A stretch of DNA of 11,660 nt from an uncultured Clostridia bacterium. Lineage in GTDB: Bacteria > Bacillota > Clostridia > Oscillospirales > CAG-272. A program made the translations under genes and the position numbers. The stretch spans positions 1 through 11,660 of the forward strand of contig CALCTA010000136.1 in the NCBI GenBank assembly GCA_937893945.1, written 5' to 3'. Every line of letters starts with the position of its first letter. The stretch's first letter is position 1. Positions 6,496 to 11,660 of this stretch are shown here, piece after piece. Below the pieces are notes generated by a model. The model was not told the origin of the DNA, did no database searches, and saw only the letters and a program-made list of their open reading frames with translations.

Positions 6496-7653
6496 ATGTC
6501 TTATTTACACGGTGCCGAGAGGCGAGAGCTTCTTGCAAAAGAGCTTTCAGGAAAGCGCCTCGGTCTTATCACTAACCCCTCGGGTGTCTCACAAGAGCTT
6601 TACGCAACTGTTGACTATCTCTACGACAATTTCAAGCTGACCGCCCTCTTTTCTGCCGAGCACGGCGTTCGCGGAGACGCTCAGGCAGGCGAGAAGGTGG
6701 ATACCTATATCGACGCCAAGACCTCGCTTCCCGTCTATTCGATGTACGGCAAGCAAAAGATCTCTCTCTCCGAGGCGCTTGACTCTATCGACTGTCTCGT
6801 CTATGATATTCAGGACGTGGGTCTGCGCTTCTATACCTACATCTACACTCTTGCAGAGGCGATGACTGCCGCTGCCGCTAAGGGAATTCCCGTAGTGGTG
6901 CTTGACAGATACGATCCGCTCGGTCTTACGAGAGTTGAGGGAACTCTGCTTGACGACAGCTTCTCGTCGGGAGTAGGCAAATTCTCGCTCCCCTCAAGAT
7001 ACGGTCTGACTGTCGGCGAGTTCGCTCGCTACGTCAACGCTGAATACTCTATGGGCTGCGACCTGCGAGTTATTCCCTGCGCCGATCTCTCAAGAGAGGA
7101 TAACGCATTCTCGCTCGCGCTTCCGTGGGTGCTTCCCTCGCCCAATCTCCCCACCGTTGAAAGCACTGTCTGCTACGTTGGTACCGTGCTTTTTGAGGGT
7201 ACGAATCTCTCCGAGGGCAGAGGCACGACCAAGCCGTTTGAGCTTATCGGCGCGCCTTGGCTTCGCGCGGACGAGCTGGTGTCGCACTTCAATTCAAAAG
7301 GAATCGAGGGTGCGATCCTTCGCTCTGCCTACTTCACGCCCACATTCTCAAAGCACGCAGGAGAGCTTTGCCGCGGATTTCAGATACATATAACAGACCG
7401 CGAAAGATTTGATCCCTTCTCTTTAGGGCTCTACCTCGTTGAATATATCCGCAATACCCACCCCGAATTTTCCTTCAGGGGCGAGAGTACGCTGACGGGA
7501 GAAGCAAAGGATCAGAAGCTCTTTATCGACCTTCTCCTCGGCACAGACGAGTTCCGCAAGGGCGCTCTTTGCGCCGAGCAGCTCATCGCCAAGCATTCAA
7601 AAAAGGTAGCGGAGTTCAAGAAAAATAGCGAGAAATATTGGTTGTATTCTTGA
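6496..7653 (+). CDS. namZ: DUF1343 exo-beta-N-acetylmuramidase (NamZ-like)
   Basis: The 385-aa protein belongs to DUF1343, whose characterised member NamZ of Bacillus subtilis (GH171) removes terminal MurNAc from peptidoglycan fragments. Family blocks are visible in order: LGLITNPSGV (22-31), FSAEHGVRGD (52-61, with the conserved Glu55-His56), VYDIQDVGLRFYTYI (about 98-112), VVLDRYDPLG, LPSPNLPT and FEGTNLSEGRGTTKPFE. The start at 6496 has GGAGG (6486-6490) 5 nt upstream. Unlike the secreted B. subtilis enzyme, the N-terminus (MSYLHGAERRELLAKEL) is charged and shows no signal peptide, so the protein is predicted to be cytoplasmic and would act on imported muropeptides or use another export route. 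Family assignment is firm; activity is inferred from the family. Confidence 0.9.
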   Translation: MSYLHGAERRELLAKELSGKRLGLITNPSGVSQELYATVDYLYDNFKLTALFSAEHGVRGDAQAGEKVDTYIDAKTSLPVYSMYGKQKISLSEALDSIDCLVYDIQDVGLRFYTYIYTLAEAMTAAAAKGIPVVVLDRYDPLGLTRVEGTLLDDSFSSGVGKFSLPSRYGLTVGEFARYVNAEYSMGCDLRVIPCADLSREDNAFSLALPWVLPSPNLPTVESTVCYVGTVLFEGTNLSEGRGTTKPFELIGAPWLRADELVSHFNSKGIEGAILRSAYFTPTFSKHAGELCRGFQIHITDRERFDPFSLGLYLVEYIRNTHPEFSFRGESTLTGEAKDQKLFIDLLLGTDEFRKGALCAEQLIAKHSKKVAEFKKNSEKYWLYS

Positions 7654-7794
7654 GAGATCTTAAATAAAATGAACAGCGAAAAAGAATTGCCGAAAAGAAA
7701 AGATATACGGCTTAAAAATTATGATTACAGCTCTCCCGGCGGATATTTCTTAACAATATGCACGTCGAAAAGGCGCAATTATTTTTGGGAAAAT

Positions 7795-7818
7795 GTAGGG
7801 GCGACCATTGGTCGTCCG
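7795..7818 (+). repeat. REP-like element inside RAYT gene, left copy
   Basis: The 24-nt element begins GTAGGGGCGACC. Around the central T (7808), CGACCA (7802-7807) pairs with TGGTCG (7809-7814), extended by one G.T and two G-C pairs. It fills exactly eight codons (43-50) in frame. Its exact reverse complement occurs at 7965-7988. Confidence 0.9.
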
Positions 7819-7964
7819 CAAGACGTTACCTTATCGCAGCGTGGAAATATAGTAAAGGAAGCTATAAACAATATTCCGAAAATATACCCTGCATTAGAAG
7901 TTGATTGTTATGTGATAATGCCCGATCATATTCACATATTATTGATTGTTCGCGCCGATGAATA

Positions 7965-7988
7965 CGGACGACCAATGGTCGCCCCTAC
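7965..7988 (-). repeat. REP-like element inside RAYT gene, right copy
   Basis: This is the perfect reverse complement of 7795-7818, ending GGTCGCCCCTAC on the + strand. The two copies face each other across 146 nt that encode the region containing the HUH motif. It is read in a different codon phase from the left copy, giving YGRPMVAPT. Confidence 0.9.
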
Positions 7989-8215
7989 AATGTCAAGAGT
8001 TGTGCAACAATTGAAAGGATATATCACCAAACGCATTGGCCATTCTATTTGGCAAAAACTTTTCGTCGATCACATTATCCGAAATCGTGAGGATTATGAG
8101 AAACACATAAAATACATTTACGAAAACCCTGCCCGTCTGTATTGCGATGAATTATACACAGAATAATATCGAAATCAAGCTTTCTTTTTACACTTTGTAC
8201 AAAAGGAAATTTGGT

Positions 8216-8242
8216 AAAAGCCCTTGACAAGCAAGGGCTTTT
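8216..8242 (+). terminator. Intrinsic terminator-like hairpin after RAYT gene
   Basis: AAAAGCCCTTG (8216-8226) pairs perfectly with CAAGGGCTTTT (8232-8242) over a 5-nt loop, followed by TTTT within the stem and ATTG. With A's on the left arm and T's on the right, it could terminate the namZ/RAYT transcript. It overlaps the pyrC promoter. Confidence 0.65.
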
Positions 8243-8252
8243 ATTGTATAAT
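8224..8252 (+). promoter_or_regulatory. Perfect-consensus sigma-A promoter for pyrC
   Basis: TTGACA (8224-8229), a 17-nt spacer and TATAAT (8247-8252) match the consensus at all 12 positions. Transcription would begin near 8258-8260, about 35 nt before the pyrC ATG. The leader is too short for a PyrR attenuator. The -35 box lies in the left arm and loop of the terminator hairpin. Confidence 0.9.
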
Positions 8253-8293
8253 AATAAAGATAATAATATTCGCAAAGAGGGAGGTTTTTGAAA

Positions 8294-9475
8294 ATGAAAA
8301 TTACTTTTTCTGATCCTTCTGTTTTTTTTCAGAACCCCGCAGCTGAAAAGAATACCGCCCTCGTCGCCGAGACATCTCTTTCCCGTGATGTCTCCGTTAA
8401 CTGTTCTAAATACGTTGTTTTTCCCGGTTTTGTCGATGTGCACGTGCATTTTCGAGAGCCGGGTTTTTCTTATAAAGAGACTATTGCGACAGGTAGCGCG
8501 GCGGCGGCAAGAGGAGGATATACGGCAGTCTGCACGATGCCGAATCTCAATCCCGTTCCCGACAGCTACGAAAATCTGAAACAGCAGTTAGATATAATAA
8601 ACAATGACGCTAAGATCAAGGTGATCCCCTTTGGAAGCATAACGCGAGGCGAGATGGGACTTGCCCTCTCGGATCTCGAGGAGCTTGCTCCTTCTGTATG
8701 CGGCTTCTCGGACGACGGTCGCGGAGTTGATAATTCCTCGCTTATGGAGGAGGCTATGCAAAGAGCGAAAGCGCTCGGCAAGGTCATCTCGGCGCACTGC
8801 GAGGACGGCACGCAAGAGAAGGACTCGCCCGAGGCTGAATACAAGCAGATAGAGCGCGACATCGCGCTTTGCAAGAAAACAGGCGTGGCGTACCACGTCT
8901 GCCACATATCGACCAAGGAGAGCGTTGAACTCATACGCCGCGCTAAAGCCGAGGGCGTGAACATCACCTGTGAGACAGCTCCCCACTACCTCGTCCTCTC
9001 TGACAAGGACGTACGCGACGACGGCAGATACAGAATGAATCCCCCGCTTCGCGCCGAGGCAGACAGACTTGCGCTGCTTGAGGGCATCAAGGACGGCACG
9101 ATAGATATGATCGCAACCGACCACGCGCCTCACTCGGCAGAGGAAAAATCAAAGGGGCTTAAGAGTCTCAACGGTATCGTCGGACTTGAATGTGCCTTCG
9201 CGGTGCTCTACACCGAGCTTGTAAAAAGCGGCTTTATCACGCTTGAGCGGCTTGTTGAGCTTATGTCGCACAATCCCGCAAAGAGATTTGGAATACAGCC
9301 CGACGGCTATTGCATCTTCGATCTTGAAAACGAATACGAGATAAATACCGACGAGTTTGCCTCGATGGGCAAATGCACGCCCTTTGAGAGCAAAAAGGTC
9401 TTTGGCAGATGCATAGCGACAGTATCGCAGGGACAACTTGCTTATCTTGATAAGTCGGTAGCTACAGAAAGTTAA
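8294..9475 (+). CDS. pyrC: Dihydroorotase (class I)
   Basis: The enzyme cyclises carbamoyl aspartate to dihydroorotate, the third step of de novo pyrimidine synthesis. Metal-site residues are all visible: H50 and H52 (DVHVHFREPG), D141 (SDDG), H168 (AHCED), H204 (CHISTKES) and D276 (TDHAPHS). The substrate motif MNPPLR is at 248-253. The ATG at 8294 is preferred over an in-frame TTG at 8288 because the strong AGAGGGAGG site ends at 8284, 9 nt from the ATG and only 3 nt from the TTG. The protein is 393 aa, shorter than the roughly 428 aa of B. subtilis PyrC. The N-terminal beta-sandwich segment is short, and the loop between HCED and RDI has about 17 fewer residues. Ligands are intact, so it is probably active. 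It has its own strong promoter. Confidence 0.95.
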   Translation: MKITFSDPSVFFQNPAAEKNTALVAETSLSRDVSVNCSKYVVFPGFVDVHVHFREPGFSYKETIATGSAAAARGGYTAVCTMPNLNPVPDSYENLKQQLDIINNDAKIKVIPFGSITRGEMGLALSDLEELAPSVCGFSDDGRGVDNSSLMEEAMQRAKALGKVISAHCEDGTQEKDSPEAEYKQIERDIALCKKTGVAYHVCHISTKESVELIRRAKAEGVNITCETAPHYLVLSDKDVRDDGRYRMNPPLRAEADRLALLEGIKDGTIDMIATDHAPHSAEEKSKGLKSLNGIVGLECAFAVLYTELVKSGFITLERLVELMSHNPAKRFGIQPDGYCIFDLENEYEINTDEFASMGKCTPFESKKVFGRCIATVSQGQLAYLDKSVATES

Positions 9476-9494
9476 AAGATCCTTACCCATATCC

Positions 9495-9714
9495 GCTTTT
9501 TCTTTTGACTCGAAAGGTGCAAAAGAAAAAGCTAACAAAAAGAAAACACCGTTTGGGAGTTTCGCTCGTTGCGACGAGCGACCAAGGCTCCGCCTTTGGA
9601 AACCGCAAGCTTTTTGAAAAAAGCTTGAGCAAAAACTTCAATGGCGGCATTTCTCTTCACAATAAAATCCCCTCATTCAAGTTCTTTGCGCCACTTTCTC
9701 CGAAAGAAAGTGGC
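9495..9714. repeat. Serially folded intergenic repeat between pyrC and carB
   Basis: Five inverted repeats follow one another. GCTTTTTCTTTTG (9495-9507) pairs with its complement at 9520-9532. CGCTCGT (9563-9569) pairs with 9574-9580 over a TGCG loop. CCAAGGC (9582-9588) pairs with GCCTTTGG (9592-9599) with a bulge. CAAGCTTTTT (9606-9615) pairs with 9618-9627. GCCACTTTCT (9690-9699) pairs with AGAAAGTGGC (9705-9714). None has a following T-run of terminator type. I interpret it as a dispersed palindromic element or a remnant of one. The short open frame through it (9505-9735) has no recognisable protein features. The rest of the 315-nt gap holds the tandem repeat at 9736-9776; I see no clear carB promoter. 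Confidence 0.6.
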
Positions 9715-9735
9715 AAAAAACCAAATATAAACTAA

Positions 9736-9776
9736 CTTCACAAATAAACTCTTCACAAATAAACTTCACAAACTAA
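9736..9776 (+). repeat. Three-copy 13-nt tandem repeat upstream of carB
   Basis: CTTCACAAATAAA occurs at 9736-9748 and 9751-9763, separated by CT, and a third, diverged copy CTTCACAAACTAA lies at 9764-9776. The array ends 14 nt before the carB start and just before its GAGGTG ribosome binding site. It may come from replication slippage or may bind a protein. Confidence 0.8.
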
Positions 9777-9790
9777 TACAGAGGTGCAAA

Positions 9791-11660
9791 ATGGCAAAGA
9801 GAACAGACATCAAAAGAGTAATGATAATCGGATCCGGTCCTATCGTTATCGGTCAGGCGGCTGAATTTGACTATGCAGGCACGCAGGCGTGTCTTGCGCT
9901 TAAGGAGGAAGGCTATGAGGTAATCCTCGTAAACTCCAACCCCGCAACGATAATGACCGATACCACCATAGCAGACAAGGTCTATATGGAGCCTCTGACA
10001 CTTGAATATATCGCTAAAATAATCCGCTACGAGCGTCCTGACGCTATTCTCCCCGGAATCGGAGGTCAGACAGGACTTAACCTCGCTATGCAGCTTGAGA
10101 AGAAGGGTGTTCTTAAGGAATGCTGCGTTGAGCTTCTCGGTACTTCGAGCGAGTCTATTGAGCGCGCAGAGGACAGAGAGCTCTTCAAGGAGCTCTGCCA
10201 GTCTATCGGCGAGCCTGTCATCCCCTCCGAGATCACCTACAGCCTTGAGGAAGCTAAGGCTGCGGCAGAGCGCATCGGCTACCCCGTAGTTCTCCGCCCC
10301 GCATTCACTCTCGGCGGCACGGGCGGCGGATTTGCATACAACGAGGCAGAGCTTATCGAGGTAGGCACAAACGCCTTCAGGCTCTCGCCCGTTCATCAGG
10401 TACTTATTGAGAAGAGCGTCAAGGGCTACAAGGAGATCGAATTCGAGGTAATGCGCGACGGCGCTGACCACGCGATCACCATCTGCGGAATGGAGAATAT
10501 CGACCCCGTCGGCGTTCACACAGGCGACTCTATCGTCGTAGCTCCGGTCATGACGCTTAGCGATCACGACCTCAAGATGCTCAACGACAGCGCGCTCAAG
10601 CTTATCAAGGAGCTCAAGATAGAGGGCGGCTGTAACGTACAGTTCGCGCTCAACCCCAACTCATCCGAGTACTATCTCATCGAGGTCAACCCCCGCGTTT
10701 CGCGTTCCTCCGCGCTCGCATCCAAGGCATCGGGATATCCGATAGCTCGTGTTACCGCAAAGATCGCAGTCGGTATGACGCTTGAGGAGATCAAGATAGC
10801 AAACACCACCGCGGCGTTCGAGCCTCAGCTCGACTACGTTATCGCTAAGTTCCCCCGCTTCCCGTTCGACAAGTTCACCACCGCCTCCAACCAGCTCGGC
10901 ACGCAGATGAAGGCTACCGGCGAGGTAATGGGAATCGGCTCTAATCTCGAGGAAGCGCTTCTCAAGGGCATGCGCTCACTTGAGGTCGGCGTATATCACG
11001 TATATCACGCAAAGTTTGACAATATGACCGACGGCGAGATCCTCGACTACATCTCGTCCTTCCGCAGTGATAACATCTTCGGAATCGCAGAGCTTCTCGC
11101 ACGCGGCGTGAGCGTAGAGAAGATCCACGGGATCACCGAGATCACCCCTCTCTTCCTTGAGGCTATAAAGAAGATCGTCGATATGGAAGAGACACTCAAG
11201 GCTCATCGCTTTGAGCTTGAGACTCTCACCGAGGCAAAGAAGATGGGATTCTCAGATAAGTACGTCGCGAGAATGTGGAAATGCAGCGAGATGGAAGTCT
11301 ATAATTTCCGTAAGCAGCACTCTCTCTTCCCTGTGTTCCGCATGGTCGATACCTGCCACACAGGCGCTTATATCCCCTACTTCTACTCGTCCTACACAGG
11401 TGAGAACACCTCTGTTATCTCAGACAGAAAGAAGATCGTGGTTCTCGGTGCAGGTCCTATCCGTATAGGTCAGGGCGTTGAGTTTGACTACTCAACAGTC
11501 CACGCTGTATCCACCATCAAAAACTCGGGCTACGAGGCGATCATCATCAACAACAACCCCGAAACCGTTTCAACAGACTACGATACATCAGATAAGCTCT
11601 ACTTCGAACCCCTCACCCTTGAGGACGTTCTCAGTATCCACGATAAGGAAAAGCCCGTCG
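9791..11660 (+). CDS. carB: Carbamoyl phosphate synthase large subunit (5' part)
   Basis: About 623 codons are present of the usual roughly 1070; the gene runs off the window end with no stop. CarB makes carbamoyl phosphate from bicarbonate, ATP and ammonia channelled from the CarA glutaminase, for pyrimidine and arginine synthesis. The first synthetase half shows GSGPIVIGQAAEFDYAGTQA (14-33), ILPGIGGQTGLN, the glycine-rich ATP-binding RPAFTLGGTGGG (169-180) and IEVNPRVSRSSALASKA. The central oligomerisation region follows, and the second half begins near residue 548 with VVLGAGPIRIGQGVEFDYST. The internal duplication of the family is therefore visible. The ATG at 9791 follows GAGGTG (9781-9786). 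The next gene upstream is pyrC rather than carA. Confidence 0.97.
   Translation, partial: MAKRTDIKRVMIIGSGPIVIGQAAEFDYAGTQACLALKEEGYEVILVNSNPATIMTDTTIADKVYMEPLTLEYIAKIIRYERPDAILPGIGGQTGLNLAMQLEKKGVLKECCVELLGTSSESIERAEDRELFKELCQSIGEPVIPSEITYSLEEAKAAAERIGYPVVLRPAFTLGGTGGGFAYNEAELIEVGTNAFRLSPVHQVLIEKSVKGYKEIEFEVMRDGADHAITICGMENIDPVGVHTGDSIVVAPVMTLSDHDLKMLNDSALKLIKELKIEGGCNVQFALNPNSSEYYLIEVNPRVSRSSALASKASGYPIARVTAKIAVGMTLEEIKIANTTAAFEPQLDYVIAKFPRFPFDKFTTASNQLGTQMKATGEVMGIGSNLEEALLKGMRSLEVGVYHVYHAKFDNMTDGEILDYISSFRSDNIFGIAELLARGVSVEKIHGITEITPLFLEAIKKIVDMEETLKAHRFELETLTEAKKMGFSDKYVARMWKCSEMEVYNFRKQHSLFPVFRMVDTCHTGAYIPYFYSSYTGENTSVISDRKKIVVLGAGPIRIGQGVEFDYSTVHAVSTIKNSGYEAIIINNNPETVSTDYDTSDKLYFEPLTLEDVLSIHDKEKPV

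Larger units (their letters stand above)
7669..8166 (+). mobile_element. REP-associated tyrosine transposase (RAYT, Y1_Tnp) gene
   Basis: The 165-aa protein is an HUH single-strand nuclease of the IS200-like RAYT group. The metal-binding HUH motif is PDHIHILL (H87, H89), and the probable nucleophile Tyr149 sits in KYIYENP (148-154), after the RAYT-typical FVDHIIRNREDYE. The N-terminal RLKNYDYSSPGGYFLTICT block is also typical. RAYTs are domesticated single-copy transposases that act on REP palindromes. Two stretches, VGATIGRP (43-50) and GRPMVAP (100-106), are encoded by an inverted pair of 24-nt REP-like elements embedded in frame. The ribosome binding site is poor (GAGAGA, 7652-7657, 11 nt away). 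Base composition is more AT-rich than neighbours, and the gene sits 15 nt after the namZ stop, which suggests insertion. The ORF appears intact. Confidence 0.92.

Noticed and set aside
8253..8293. A PyrR-type attenuator or riboswitch in the pyrC leader
   Set aside because: Only about 35 nt separate the predicted transcription start from the ATG, with no stem-loop of sufficient size.
9690..9720. A rho-independent terminator for pyrC
   Set aside because: The 10-bp stem is followed by A's on the + strand and no T-run on either strand, so it does not meet the pattern.
9505..9735. A 76-codon + strand open frame between pyrC and carB
   Set aside because: It runs through the hairpin-rich repeat, is Lys/Ser-rich with no domain, and has no convincing ribosome binding site.

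Overview
The window is a stretch of chromosome from a Gram-positive, Clostridia-type bacterium of about 50% GC. The lineage is inferred from the gene order FAD-oxidoreductase – cmk – plsC – ispH::S1, the IspH–ribosomal protein S1 fusion (known in Clostridia), strong AGGAGG-type ribosome binding sites, sigma-A type promoters and clostridial-looking PyrC and CarB. All ten genes lie on the + strand. There are no rRNA or tRNA genes and no CRISPR array.

Region 1 (1-356) is intergenic. Its first 210 bases are packed with short palindromes, including three GTAGGG-headed REP-like elements. A near-consensus promoter (274-302) then drives region 2 (357-5988), an apparent operon: an RpiR-family sugar-phosphate-sensing regulator, a BaiN/HI0933-type flavoprotein, cytidylate kinase, a PlsC-like acyltransferase and the IspH–S1 fusion, closed by a strong intrinsic terminator. 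Apart from the regulator these are core functions: nucleotide salvage, phospholipid synthesis, isoprenoid synthesis and translation. The fusion gene has an in-frame AGGAGG/ATG and a possible internal promoter near the IspH/S1 junction, so S1 may also be made alone.

Region 3 (6005-8242) holds a LURP-one-related protein and a NamZ-type (DUF1343) exo-N-acetylmuramidase with no signal peptide. A REP-associated tyrosine transposase (RAYT) gene follows only 15 nt after the namZ stop. The RAYT gene carries, inside its own coding sequence, a perfect 24-nt inverted pair of the same REP-type element seen at the window start. The palindrome arms covary between loci.

Region 4 (8216-11660) is pyrimidine biosynthesis. 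pyrC is driven by a perfect TTGACA-N17-TATAAT promoter that overlaps the upstream terminator hairpin. A 315-nt gap follows, filled with serial inverted repeats and a three-copy tandem repeat, and then carB, which runs off the window end. carA is not between pyrC and carB.

The most interesting material is the RAYT/REP system (a transposase gene carrying its presumed substrate repeats in frame, plus covarying copies elsewhere), the gene-within-gene organisation of ispH–S1, and the structured repeat between pyrC and carB.
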